Assembly (NCBI GenBank): GCA_037143795.1
Contig: JBAWXZ010000008.1
Span: 62,001 to 126,000 of the forward strand
Source of the DNA: Firm-13 sp037143795
Lineage (GTDB): Bacteria; Bacillota; Clostridia; Saccharofermentanales; Saccharofermentanaceae
Reading direction: 5' to 3'
DNA length: 64,000 nucleotides
Positions 1-8,581 of the stretch are shown one piece after another (the stretch's first letter is position 1; each line of letters starts with the position of its first letter). The notes beneath the pieces were generated by a model. That model ran no database searches and was not told where the DNA came from. It saw only the letters and a list, made by a program, of their open reading frames with translations. The position numbers were made by a program, and so were the translations under genes.

Positions 1-427
1 CAATGGATCCTGTTACTGTTGCAGGAAGAACCTTTTCTATTATGTCCATGCCGAAACGGCTGACGATAAGCCCGACAACGATAGATACAAGACCCGACAT
101 AATTATGCCGAACTGTGCCTGTGAAATCAGATTATCCGCTGCAACAACGCCAAATTTTGCACCTGTGATGCTTACAATGGCTGCAATGTACGAGAAGCTC
201 GATCCGTAATACAGCGGAATCTTGCCCCTTGTGACCAGAAGAAAGCAAATTGTTGCAAAACCACTTGCAAAGATCGTAGTTGAGACGTGAAATCCTGTCA
301 GAAGTGCGACGGTTACAGTAGCCGGAAACATGACCAAAATTTGCTGAAAAGCAAATATCAGCAGCTTCCCGATCGATGGGGTCTCGTCTGGTAAATAGCC
401 TGTTACTTTTTCGGTTGCCTGAGCCAT
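1..427 (-). CDS. Nucleobase (uracil/xanthine) permease of the NCS2 family, N-terminal part only
   Basis: The gene starts with ATG at 427 and reads leftward without a stop to the window edge, so about 142 N-terminal codons are present. The translation begins MAQATEKVTGYLPDE and then gives hydrophobic segments such as FAFQQILVMFPATVTVALLTG and a stretch ending YYGSSFSYIAAI. This matches the first membrane helices of UraA/PyrP/XanP-type symporters, which import uracil or xanthine with protons or sodium. A strong ribosome site (AAGGAGG) lies 6-7 bases before the start. The gene is preceded by a 300-base non-coding gap with a terminator for the upstream gene, so it probably has its own promoter. 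The family is clear; the substrate cannot be told from this fragment. Confidence 0.85.
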   Translation of the reverse strand, partial: MAQATEKVTGYLPDETPSIGKLLIFAFQQILVMFPATVTVALLTGFHVSTTIFASGFATICFLLVTRGKIPLYYGSSFSYIAAIVSITGAKFGVVAADNLISQAQFGIIMSGLVSIVVGLIVSRFGMDIIEKVLPATVTGSI

Positions 428-586
428 TTTATCCTCCTTGTTATCCCTTTTCCATGCGGATTTTTCATAAACACTGAAAAAATTTTACTGGTAAACAGAG
501 GGCATGTCAACAAAGAAGAGATAAGTTTATGCTCTTTTAAAGGGTAAATATTTGATTTTGTCAAAACAGGCTCAAAATGGCAAAAA

Positions 587-630
587 TAGCTGCATACGCA
601 TGCATGTTTCATGCAATTCGTATGCAGCTA
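587..630 (-). terminator. Rho-independent terminator downstream of the cytochrome b5-like lipoprotein
   Basis: Arms 587-598 and 619-630 form a perfect 12-bp stem (TAGCTGCATACG with its complement). A second small hairpin, TGCATG-TTT-CATGCA, sits inside at 601-615. Read on the minus strand the stem is followed by ATTTTTG. It lies about 100 bases after the lipoprotein stop and before the permease gene. The rest of 428-728 shows no gene. Confidence 0.7.
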
Positions 631-728
631 TAGAAGTCTTCATTCATACACCATAATAATAATAATTGCCGCTGGTTTCAAAAATCGAAAAGATCCGGTC
701 CGGTTATTTGCTGACCTGATTTGCTATA

Positions 729-1172
729 TCACCCAAGTGTTCCGACAACCGTCAATTTATCAAGAACAGAAGTACCATGAGGCGCTGATGCAATGACCGA
801 TGAAAGATCCTGCCCTGCCAGATGAGTCTGATGAGCGCCGTTGCTCCAGCCTTTTGCATTCGTTACGTCATAAACCTTGCCGTTGACCGCGACATACGCG
901 GGATTGCCGTTCAGTCCGTCAAATGTCTTAAGCTCATCCAGCGTAAAAACCTTCTGAGCTGAACCTGCAGCGGTTGTAAAGGCTGCGGCTGTTGTTGCTC
1001 CAGCGGCTGTTGTCGCACCGGCGGCTGTTGTTGTACCTGCTTTAGTTGCTGCAGTAGTCTGAACTGCACCTGCAGTGGTGGTCGTTGTGCTGTTTGAAGA
1101 AGAACAGCCTGCAGTACCGATCATTGAACCAACGAGTGTAAGGGTAAGTAGTATCATTGCTATTTTTTTCAT
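729..1172 (-). CDS. Cytochrome b5-like heme-binding lipoprotein
   Basis: This is a 147-residue predicted lipoprotein. It has a short signal peptide with lipobox TAGC (Cys23), a Thr/Ala-rich linker over residues 28-72, and a C-terminal domain (about 74-147) that matches the cytochrome b5-like heme/steroid-binding fold. Visible elements are FTLDELKTFDG, AYVAVNGKVYDVT, GAHQTHLAG and APHG; His114, His117 and His132 are the candidate heme ligands. A GTG start three codons upstream is possible, but ATG at 1172 has AAAGGTG 6 bases before it and gives a normal signal peptide. It lies 30 bases downstream of the ferric-reductase-like gene on the same strand, which suggests an operon in which the lipoprotein accepts or donates electrons outside the membrane. 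That role is inferred. Confidence 0.8.
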   Translation of the reverse strand: MKKIAMILLTLTLVGSMIGTAGCSSSNSTTTTTAGAVQTTAATKAGTTTAAGATTAAGATTAAAFTTAAGSAQKVFTLDELKTFDGLNGNPAYVAVNGKVYDVTNAKGWSNGAHQTHLAGQDLSSVIASAPHGTSVLDKLTVVGTLG

Positions 1173-1202
1173 AATAAACACCTTTCTTTCTTTGGGGTTA
1201 TA

Positions 1203-2534
1203 TTATAACGAAAAACTCTCGAAGTGAATATGCTTTTTGCTGATTCCTATTAAACGAAGACCTTTGATTACCTTAGACTGCATTATGGCGGGTCCGCAAA
1301 CATAATACTGTGCATCATGCATGCTGCCGATGCTGCTTCCGATCACTCTTTCCAGAAGTCCGTTCGTAATAAAGCCCTTTTCGCCGTCATAATCCTCTTG
1401 TTTTGCTACGACTGGAACAAGTGTGAAATTCTTCATCTCCTTTTGGAATGCGGCAAATTCATCCGGGCAGATCATCTCACTCATATTGTTGATTCCCCAG
1501 AAAAGCACCACTTTACGGTCCTTTTCATTATTATAGAAATACCGCAGGATACTAAGCATCGGAGTTATCCCGACACCGCCGGCGACAAGAACAACTGTCT
1601 TGTCGTTCTTGTACAGAAGAGGGCTGAATCTGCCGTACGGGGCTGTCAGCAAAGCCTTGGTGCCCGGTCTAATTTGCTGGATTTCAGCTGTCCAGTCACC
1701 GAGATTTTTAATGGTCATGGAAATAGTCTCTTTATTTGTAGGCTCCGATGTCAGGGAAAACGGATGCTCTTCCCCGCTTATTCCATCGCCAAGAATGCGT
1801 ACAAATCCGAATTGCCCGGGCAGATAACGGAAAATTTTGCCGTTTTCCGGCTTCATTGTGATTGTACGCATTGAAGCTGAGTCCTCAACAACACTTTCAA
1901 CTACGAATTTGTGGCTGAGGAAGTATCTCAGGATTACTTTATGGTATAAATAGAATCCCAATGCCGCACCAAAATATATTATATAAACCGCCATGACAAA
2001 TGTATTTTTAGCTGAACTACTCAGCATCACATGAATAAAGACAAGGATAGTTGCTATTACCATAACATTGTGCAGAATTTTTTGAATATTGTATTTTCCG
2101 ATATACGCTTTTTTAGCAAAATCCCGAACATACATAAGAGGTTTTATCTTCTGCACCAGGGTGTCGATCAGAAATACAAGTCCGAGAACGGATGCAATGA
2201 TGAAAATTATAAGGGCTGCATCCCCCAATTTCGTCTTAAAACTTTCCCCATAAGTTTCTTCTATGAGAAGTTTGTGGACAAAGGCTGCGGCAATGGCAAG
2301 GATGGGCATAAGGCTGTGAAAGCGATACATCCTGTCAAGTCCGAAAGCGGACTCAATCAGTTTGGGTCTGGCACTGATAATCAGCTGGGCATTGAGCCAT
2401 GTGAATGCCGTGGCCCCGAGAACCATCGGTACAAACCCTGCCGCCCCGTAATATCCCGGATTTGACTGATAGATTGCAGCAATCGGCAGAATCGGGCTTA
2501 GAAAATACAAAAGGAAAAATATTGCTTTTCTCAT
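1203..2534 (-). CDS. Ferric-reductase-like transmembrane flavoprotein (FAD/NAD(P)H oxidoreductase)
   Basis: This 443-residue protein has two halves. Residues 1-205 contain about six membrane helices with His pairs suited to heme binding (His73, His87, His155, His168), as in ferric reductase/NOX-type domains. Residues 210-443 form a ferredoxin-NADP reductase-like module: HPFSLTS (257-263) is the FAD-binding motif, GGVGITPM (319-326) the nucleotide-binding loop and VCGP (412-415) the C-terminal NAD(P) motif. Such proteins pass electrons from cytoplasmic NAD(P)H through FAD and heme to an acceptor outside the cell. The next gene encodes a cytochrome b5-like lipoprotein, a plausible partner. GAGGGGGACC precedes the ATG. 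The acceptor (iron, oxygen or another) is unknown. Confidence 0.85.
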   Translation of the reverse strand: MRKAIFFLLYFLSPILPIAAIYQSNPGYYGAAGFVPMVLGATAFTWLNAQLIISARPKLIESAFGLDRMYRFHSLMPILAIAAAFVHKLLIEETYGESFKTKLGDAALIIFIIASVLGLVFLIDTLVQKIKPLMYVRDFAKKAYIGKYNIQKILHNVMVIATILVFIHVMLSSSAKNTFVMAVYIIYFGAALGFYLYHKVILRYFLSHKFVVESVVEDSASMRTITMKPENGKIFRYLPGQFGFVRILGDGISGEEHPFSLTSEPTNKETISMTIKNLGDWTAEIQQIRPGTKALLTAPYGRFSPLLYKNDKTVVLVAGGVGITPMLSILRYFYNNEKDRKVVLFWGINNMSEMICPDEFAAFQKEMKNFTLVPVVAKQEDYDGEKGFITNGLLERVIGSSIGSMHDAQYYVCGPAIMQSKVIKGLRLIGISKKHIHFESFSL

Positions 2535-2572
2535 GTGGCAGGTCCCCCTCAGCGATATGTATATTTGAATTG

Positions 2573-2649
2573 ATTCAATATTGTACTGGATACATTTTAA
2601 CGCAACAGGAATTATTTACAATGAGCATATCGTAAATCATTCAATATTG
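2573..2649 (-). promoter_or_regulatory. Two copies of ATTCAATATTG upstream of the ferric-reductase-like gene
   Basis: The 11-mer ATTCAATATTG, containing the palindrome CAATATTG, occurs at 2573-2583 and 2639-2649. A partial third copy, TCAATATTA, lies near 2713-2721. A candidate promoter between them on the minus strand is TTGTAA, 16 bases, TAAAAT. Repeated short palindromes in front of a redox gene suggest operator sites for an unknown regulator; this is inference. Confidence 0.35.
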
Positions 2650-2719
2650 CCGTTATTTCATTTCACATTTAATGCAAACCAAAACTGCCTGAACAATATG
2701 CTCAAATATACTCTCAATA

Positions 2720-3712
2720 TTATACATCATTTACGATGTTGTCCGGTCTTTTTCCATCAGCAGCAGCCTTGAAATTATTCCAGACATTCTGATGAATTCT
2801 CTTGAATACTTCGTGAGTTGTCCCTGCGATGTGCGGAGAAAAAAGGATTTTGTACTTCATTTCCTCCGGAAGATTGAGGAGCGGATTATTTTTTGTAACC
2901 GGCTCAGGATACATTGTATCAAGACCTGCACCGGCAATGGTTCCTTTTGCAAGGGCTTCAGCTAAAGCTTCCTGATCAACAATCTCCCCCCTGGCCGTAT
3001 TGATCAGAATTGCTGTCTTTTTCATGCCGGCAAGGAATTTTGCATCAACAAATCCTATTGTATCCGACGTTACAGGGAGATGAATACTGATTATGTCACA
3101 CTCGCGGATCAACTCCCCGAGCGGAATATACCGTGCTGTATTCCGGGATTCTTCGTCATCGCTCATGCGGCTGCGGCTGTAGCAGCTTACTTTTGTACCG
3201 AAAGCTGACAATCTTTCTGCTGTAGCTTTTCCAATGCTTCCAAAGCCAATAAGTCCCACGTGGCAGGCGCCGAGCTCGTGAATTCCCTCGAGGATAAAAC
3301 TGGTTTTCGCCTCGGCCTGCTTACCGGCCCTTACCATCTGGTCCCCTTCTGCCAGGCGCCTGAGCAGGCCGAGCATCAGAAGAATTGCCTGCTCAGCGAC
3401 TGCCGCACTGTTGACCCCGGCATTATTGCATACAAATATTCCTCTTTCATTGGCAGCCGCCGTATCAATCCGGTTATAGCCAACCCCTTCAGAATGAATC
3501 AGTTTAAGATTCGGCATATTCTCAATGACATACCTGCTTACAGGGCACACTGCATCTACCAGAATATATTCGGCATCTTTTCCTGCGGCAAGTGCATCAT
3601 CATCCGTATACCCGTAATCAACATATACGAATTCCCAGTCCCGGGGAATTGCGGTAAAATCAATATATTTTTCCATTCGTTCCCTTGATGTGAGTATCAG
3701 AAATTTTGTCAT
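2720..3712 (-). CDS. D-isomer-specific 2-hydroxyacid dehydrogenase (NAD-dependent)
   Basis: The 330-residue length is normal for the family. The Rossmann loop GFGSIG lies at 156-161. The catalytic triad is complete: Arg241 in NTARGE, Glu270 in YPEP and His294 in SPHIAG. These enzymes reversibly reduce 2-keto acids to D-2-hydroxyacids with NAD(P)H; members act on lactate, glycerate, phosphoglycerate, hydroxyisocaproate and others. No ACT or other C-terminal regulatory domain is present, so it is not a long-form SerA. It lies 63 bases downstream of ppnP on the same strand and probably shares its transcript. The substrate cannot be read from sequence. Confidence 0.85.
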   Translation of the reverse strand: MTKFLILTSRERMEKYIDFTAIPRDWEFVYVDYGYTDDDALAAGKDAEYILVDAVCPVSRYVIENMPNLKLIHSEGVGYNRIDTAAANERGIFVCNNAGVNSAAVAEQAILLMLGLLRRLAEGDQMVRAGKQAEAKTSFILEGIHELGACHVGLIGFGSIGKATAERLSAFGTKVSCYSRSRMSDDEESRNTARYIPLGELIRECDIISIHLPVTSDTIGFVDAKFLAGMKKTAILINTARGEIVDQEALAEALAKGTIAGAGLDTMYPEPVTKNNPLLNLPEEMKYKILFSPHIAGTTHEVFKRIHQNVWNNFKAAADGKRPDNIVNDV

Positions 3713-3775
3713 TAAAATTCCTCCGTAGGAGCTGCAGAAGTGATTATTTGAATACTCCGAATGATTTGCTGCAAA

Positions 3776-4093
3776 TTATTCTTTTATATAGGAACAGCAA
3801 TAATCCGATACACCTTTGGATATAACCTTAAAAGAAGATTTTGCAGGTACAATAAAACTATCTCCCGCTTTATAAGATACCCATTGGGAGTCTCCGATAA
3901 GAAGAACTTCAAGAGCTCCTGCAAGAACCTCCATAATTTCTTTATCACCGGTGCCGAACTCATACTCACCGGGCATGATGATCCCAAGCGTTTTTTTTGT
4001 GCCGTCCGAAAATAGCACGGTACGGCTTGAAACTTTGCCGTCAAAATAGATGTTTGCCTTTTTTATTACTGTGACGTTTTCAAAATGATCCAT
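3776..4093 (-). CDS. ppnP: Pyrimidine/purine nucleoside phosphorylase PpnP
   Basis: This is a 105-residue single-domain cupin-like protein, the size of the PpnP (YaiE, DUF1255) family. Recognisable blocks are NIYFDGKVSSRTV, GIIMPGEYEFGTGDKEIMEV, ALEVLL and a terminal CSYI. Characterised members split many nucleosides with phosphate into base plus pentose 1-phosphate. The start ATG is preceded by AAGGAGAG. It is the first gene of a probable pair with the 2-hydroxyacid dehydrogenase. The link between the two activities is not evident. Confidence 0.85.
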   Translation of the reverse strand: MDHFENVTVIKKANIYFDGKVSSRTVLFSDGTKKTLGIIMPGEYEFGTGDKEIMEVLAGALEVLLIGDSQWVSYKAGDSFIVPAKSSFKVISKGVSDYCCSYIKE

Positions 4094-4210
4094 ATGGTCT
4101 CTCCTTGTTTACTCATGATTCAATTCATTCTTCGGATCCCGATATACAATAATTTTCACAAATGAATTGTAACAAAAATTGCATTAAAAGTAACGCCGCA
4201 TAAAGAAAGC

Positions 4211-4244
4211 CCCTTTGCCTGTGAATGTTTCACGCGGTAAAGGG
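4211..4244 (-). terminator. Probable terminator after the zinc-ribbon protein gene
   Basis: Arms 4211-4219 and 4236-4244 pair over 9 bp (one G-T), with an inner GTGAA/TTCAC hairpin at 4221-4233. On the minus strand the stem is followed by GCTTTCTTTA, a modest U-rich tract. It lies 58 bases beyond the stop of the gene ending at 4302. Confidence 0.5.
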
Positions 4245-4301
4245 ACTTCCTCAATTATTCGTATGGGTCAGAAGATCGGAGTTTGCTTTATGCTCCGCGT
4301 T

Positions 4302-6143
4302 TCAGAGTACTGCATTATCTATAACACTTTTGAAATCTTTACCGTCCTGGCTGAAGAAAGCTTCACCAATATAATCATAGCCATTATCGGACATGCTGTC
4401 ATATACAAAATACGCCACCCCGAACTCAGAGACACGTACATTGAATACATTATCCGCTATCTCATCCGGTTTTGCCTTTGCTGCATTTTTGATGTAATTG
4501 AGCACACCGCCGCCGGCATACTGGTCCGCATCGCTTGCATATTCAAAATCGGAGATGAAATACATTCCTTTTCCATCCTGTGAAGGCATAAGGGAATATA
4601 ACTTAACATCACTTGCTATTTCCTCCGGATCACTTTTCCCGCGCTGCACCCAAAGCGTCTGGTCAGCATCGAGGAAGTATACCGCAGACTGGTCCGGCAT
4701 AACCATGAAGCTGGTGATATCTGCATCTGCGTCGATTTTCTGGGGATCGGTTTTCAAGTCGCGGTAATTTTTGTAATACATGATTTTACCTGAATCGTTA
4801 ATGTAGTAAAGACCTTTTCCGTCAGGAGATACAGTCAGTGTGACATAGTCGGCATTCAGTTCATCAATGTCTTCGGTTGTAAAATCTTTCTTTAAATATG
4901 ACAGTGTCGTACCTCCATTATCTGTGTCGTGTAAAGCCAGAAGCTGGTCCGCCATAGTGCTGACATTGAAGGTCTCCTCATATGAATACAGAAAATTGTT
5001 CCAGTAATACTGCCCCATTTCCGGAGTATATATTGAACCGGACAAACTGGATATTTTCTTTTTGTCTCCGCCGTCAATACAAACATATGTTGAGCCGCTT
5101 TTTGTAAACATTACTTCTGAGCGGTCCCTGTTGAAAAAGAAGCCGCTGTAGAGATTTACTTTCCCTACCTTATCATCAGTCTTTCCGTGGCGGATATATA
5201 GATCGCCTGATTCTGTGTCAGCAAAATCCGCTTCCACATAATATACATAGCTGCCGCCGTCTGCCAGTGCGAATGCAAGTTGATCCTTGCCCAATTCCGA
5301 AGCTTTTCCGCCGTTGATAATCAGGTATCCAGTGAAGCCGTCCACCGTACCGTAATCGTCCGTTGAAACGTCAGCTGCATAGGAAACAGACTTGCCGTCC
5401 GAAGAAAGCGCATAGGAAGAAAGGGCATCCTCGATAATCAATTTTGATTTGTTTGTCTGTATATCATAGACATTAAGGTTTCCGACCCCTGACTCAGAAT
5501 CATAATCAGTCAAATACGCAATTTTATTGCCGGATGCCGAGAAGTTGAAGTTATAAACATCTTTAGAGACATCGTAGGATTTCTGCCCGTCACAGTACCA
5601 CAGCTGTCCAAGTCCCTTATCATCAACATCCACTGTAAGCGCAACCTTCTTGCCGTCAATGGAATATCTGTATGTATCATTCCGTCCGTCAATGGTAACA
5701 GGCTTCTTTTCTCCGCCATAAATCTGAACTTCATCTTCTCCCGCAATAAGCAGCAGCGGTTTCATCTGCTCCTTTGAACTTCCCGTACCGGAACCTGAAA
5801 AGGCATTCATCGCGAGTATAATTCCAACTGCGATAACCGCCAGTGCAGCTACCGCGATCACTGCGATAAGAATCGGTTTTCCTTTGGATTTTTTCTTCTG
5901 CACAGCCGGGACCGGGGCTGCCGTCGTTTGCGCTGTGCCGTTCAATTCCGACGGCCGGGGGGAAACGGGTGTTTCGATTGTCTGCGCGGCAGCGGTAGTA
6001 ATCACAGGCTGTGCGGCGGCGGGAACAATAACGGGCTGTTCTGCAGATGGCGTAATGACAGGCACTCCCGGAACCGGAGTCCCGCATGCAGCACAGAACT
6101 TTGAATCCTCGGTCAATAGTTCACCGCAATTTTTACAATTCAT
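4302..6143 (-). CDS. Zinc-ribbon, single-pass membrane protein with a large propeller-like extracellular domain
   Basis: The 613-residue protein has three parts. The N terminus is a zinc ribbon (Cys3, Cys6, Cys17, Cys20; pattern CxxC...CxxC). A Pro/Ala/Thr-rich linker follows, then one membrane helix at about 90-113. The remaining 500 residues are beta-rich, with recurring units of the type 'SxDGKxxxY...D' (for example YALSSDGKSVSY, LTVSPDGKGLYYI, MPSQDGKGMYFIS), as in TolB/WD40-like or DUF5050-like propellers. No enzymatic motif is seen. Similar zinc-ribbon membrane proteins are common and uncharacterised in Clostridia. It stands alone and is read away from the hydrolase gene on its right. 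Confidence 0.7.
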   Translation of the reverse strand: MNCKNCGELLTEDSKFCAACGTPVPGVPVITPSAEQPVIVPAAAQPVITTAAAQTIETPVSPRPSELNGTAQTTAAPVPAVQKKKSKGKPILIAVIAVAALAVIAVGIILAMNAFSGSGTGSSKEQMKPLLLIAGEDEVQIYGGEKKPVTIDGRNDTYRYSIDGKKVALTVDVDDKGLGQLWYCDGQKSYDVSKDVYNFNFSASGNKIAYLTDYDSESGVGNLNVYDIQTNKSKLIIEDALSSYALSSDGKSVSYAADVSTDDYGTVDGFTGYLIINGGKASELGKDQLAFALADGGSYVYYVEADFADTESGDLYIRHGKTDDKVGKVNLYSGFFFNRDRSEVMFTKSGSTYVCIDGGDKKKISSLSGSIYTPEMGQYYWNNFLYSYEETFNVSTMADQLLALHDTDNGGTTLSYLKKDFTTEDIDELNADYVTLTVSPDGKGLYYINDSGKIMYYKNYRDLKTDPQKIDADADITSFMVMPDQSAVYFLDADQTLWVQRGKSDPEEIASDVKLYSLMPSQDGKGMYFISDFEYASDADQYAGGGVLNYIKNAAKAKPDEIADNVFNVRVSEFGVAYFVYDSMSDNGYDYIGEAFFSQDGKDFKSVIDNAVL

Positions 6144-6529
6144 ATAAGATCCCTCCCTTTGTTAAAAACACTGTCAAAGATGTTTTAGCATAGCAGGAAT
6201 ATCTGCGTTGCTTCGTATTTTGATCTTACCATAAATATCTAGCGAAATAAACAGAAAACCGAAGCCGGACTGCCTCTTTCAGAGCAGCGCGGCTTTACGC
6301 GCGCAGAACTGACCGGGTTTCCCGCAGTATTCCAGCTGTTGCTTTTTTGTCCCTTATTAATCCTTTTCCCATACATTTTTCTTATCCATTTCCTTAACAT
6401 TTCTCTTATATGCTTTCTTCTCCCGGTTTCTCGTTGTATAATTCTTTAAGTCCCTTAAGCGATGCTTTTCCGGCATCCGCAATACAAAACAAGAAAGGTT
6501 CGGCGGCTTGCCGCGCGATTTGTGCAAAT
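6144..6529. other. Intergenic region between divergent genes
   Basis: About 385 bases separate the zinc-ribbon gene (leftward) from the serine hydrolase gene (rightward). An ATG-led frame continues upstream of 6530 to 6410, but its residues look unlike coding sequence and it lacks a ribosome site. No strong promoter pair or RNA structure stands out. Confidence 0.4.
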
Positions 6530-7675
6530 ATGAAACAGGATAAATATCCCAATATTTATGGAGTCAGAAAGAATCATGTGGATCAGCAGAGAAAGATTAT
6601 TGTCATTTTGTGCATCACAATATGTGTACTGTCAGTTGCTGCCTGTATAATTCTTATCAAAAATATGCAGGACCGCAAAAAACCGGAGACATCTGCCGCT
6701 GTCACTACCGCTCAGCAGTCCGCGCAGGTCACGACCGTCCCTTCATCGACTGCCGTCACCGCCCTTCCATCCGATACCACAGCTGCTGCAGCCGCCCCTT
6801 CCGTCACACCAGGCACCTCTGCCTCCAGTCAGACTATTACGGCAGACCAGCGGACGGAAGCACTGGCAGCGCTTTCTGCATCAGTCAAAACACTTCTGGA
6901 TGCGCAGTCCGGGCGATACAGTGTATATTATATTAATCTGAACAATGGGGAAACTCTTGGATACAAGCAAAAGGATCCTATGGTTTCCGCATCTTCAATC
7001 AAAATTGCCTACAACACATATTTATATAAAAAGGCCGCCGACGGTACCCTGTCAATGGATGAGGAGATGGCATACAATTCCGCGCCCTATCCTGAGGGAG
7101 ACCTCGAGACCGGAACCGGAACGATCCAGACATCCGCGAACGGCACAAAGTATAGCCTGAGCGCTCTCTCAAAATTATCTGTCACCATCAGCGACAACTG
7201 TGCGACAAATATGATTCTTCGAAAACTGGGCGGAATTGATGCTGTAAACAGTGAGTATATGGTTCCGATCAGTGCTGTTGTGAATTACCGCATCCCGGTA
7301 ACCTATACCGACTATGCAGGGCAGGAGAAAACCGGCAAGCAAAGGACCTCCGCAACAGACCTGGCGATGTATGCCAAAAACCTGTACATCTTGTATAAGG
7401 CGGCACCAGCCTCCTATGAACAGCTGATGACTGATCTTTGCACCACCGAATATACCTGGGGCATTCCGGCCGGTGTGCCGGATAATTACAAAGTTGCCCA
7501 TAAAGTCGGATTTAACCCCGCTTATGGTTCCAATAACGATGTAGGTATAGTTTTTGCACAGGAAGATTATGTCCTTTGTGTCATGACGGAATCCGGAAGT
7601 GATTCGAACGGACAGGCCATCATAGGGCAGGTATCCAAATTATTTTCCGACTACATCACCGGCTGTTATTCCTGA
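6530..7675 (+). CDS. Membrane-anchored class A beta-lactamase-like serine hydrolase
   Basis: From ATG at 6530 the protein has 381 residues: a short cytoplasmic tail, one membrane helix (about 22-44), a Thr/Ala/Ser-rich linker (about 50-105) and a catalytic domain. Serine beta-lactamase/transpeptidase motifs are present: SSIK (Ser155-Lys158), SDN (221-223) and KVG (325-327) in place of the usual KTG. The fold suggests a penicillin-binding or wall-active hydrolase facing outward, or a low-activity beta-lactamase. The start is uncertain: an upstream ATG at 6410 and a GTG at about 6575 are in frame, and none has a clear ribosome site. Its last 36 bases overlap the convergent EamA transporter gene. 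Confidence 0.75.
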   Translation: MKQDKYPNIYGVRKNHVDQQRKIIVILCITICVLSVAACIILIKNMQDRKKPETSAAVTTAQQSAQVTTVPSSTAVTALPSDTTAAAAAPSVTPGTSASSQTITADQRTEALAALSASVKTLLDAQSGRYSVYYINLNNGETLGYKQKDPMVSASSIKIAYNTYLYKKAADGTLSMDEEMAYNSAPYPEGDLETGTGTIQTSANGTKYSLSALSKLSVTISDNCATNMILRKLGGIDAVNSEYMVPISAVVNYRIPVTYTDYAGQEKTGKQRTSATDLAMYAKNLYILYKAAPASYEQLMTDLCTTEYTWGIPAGVPDNYKVAHKVGFNPAYGSNNDVGIVFAQEDYVLCVMTESGSDSNGQAIIGQVSKLFSDYITGCYS

Positions 7676-8581
7676 TACAGGTCTGCGGGAGCGGCGCTCC
7701 GACAAATATAACCCGCTTAAAATAAGAAGTGTGCCCGCAATCGCAGCCCATGTGATCTTCTCTTTCAGAATCCAGGCTGCAAAAAGTATATCCACAAACG
7801 GCACTAAATATATATAGGCCGAAGTTTTCATTGCACCCAAAACATGGAGCGCAAAATTCCATGTCGCAAAGCAGACGGCGCATGCACCTATGCCGAGATA
7901 AAGAAACGGTAAAAATATTTCGGGTTTTAAAAGAATCTGAATATCAGGATTGAATCCCATTTTGGCAAGAGCCGGAATCATAAATATCAGGCCATAGAAA
8001 AAAGTCTTCCTTGTAAGGACAATAACGGAATACCCGAATGCCTGGATTTTTTTCTGTATTACGGAATAGACCGCCCAGACAATTGCTGCAAGCGCCGCAA
8101 GTACGTCGCCGAGCGGATTAAGAGCAAGGGCAAACTTGCCATTCAGTGAAACGAGAATAATCCCTGATATTGCGACAACAAAACCCAGGAAAAAACGAAC
8201 GGTAATTTTTTCCCCCACGAGAAAAAGACTTGCAAAAAGCGCTGCAAAAATCGGTGCAATCGCGACAATAATACCGACATTGGATGCAAAGGAATATGTC
8301 AGCGCAATATTTTCAAGAAGGAAATACAGGGTTACACCCGTAAGGCCGGCTGCTGCAAAATACAATTCCCGGCGGAGTGTCCGTGCCGGCTGTTTCTTTT
8401 TACTTATATATTCCGGAATGGAAACACAGGCGAGCGACGCATAGCCAAGTACAAAGCGTATAAACAGAATCTCAACCGGCGAAAAATGTTCCAGAAGGAT
8501 CTTAGTCGCAACAAAGGTTGTTCCCCAGATAAGGATCGTGACAAGCGCCACCCCGTGGGCCAGCACATTCCTGTTAATCAT
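7640..8581 (-). CDS. EamA/DMT-family membrane transporter
   Basis: From ATG at 8581 the protein has 313 residues with ten predicted membrane helices in two EamA repeats (for example ILIWGTTFVATKILL near the N terminus and LVPFVDILFAAWILKEKI near the C terminus). The family exports metabolites, often amino acids or related compounds; the substrate here is unknown. GCGGGGA lies just before 8581, and the start overlaps the pflA stop by 8 bases, so translation is probably coupled to pflA. The 3' end overlaps the convergent serine hydrolase gene by 36 bases. Confidence 0.8.
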   Translation of the reverse strand: MINRNVLAHGVALVTILIWGTTFVATKILLEHFSPVEILFIRFVLGYASLACVSIPEYISKKKQPARTLRRELYFAAAGLTGVTLYFLLENIALTYSFASNVGIIVAIAPIFAALFASLFLVGEKITVRFFLGFVVAISGIILVSLNGKFALALNPLGDVLAALAAIVWAVYSVIQKKIQAFGYSVIVLTRKTFFYGLIFMIPALAKMGFNPDIQILLKPEIFLPFLYLGIGACAVCFATWNFALHVLGAMKTSAYIYLVPFVDILFAAWILKEKITWAAIAGTLLILSGLYLSERRSRRPVSGITAGDVVGK

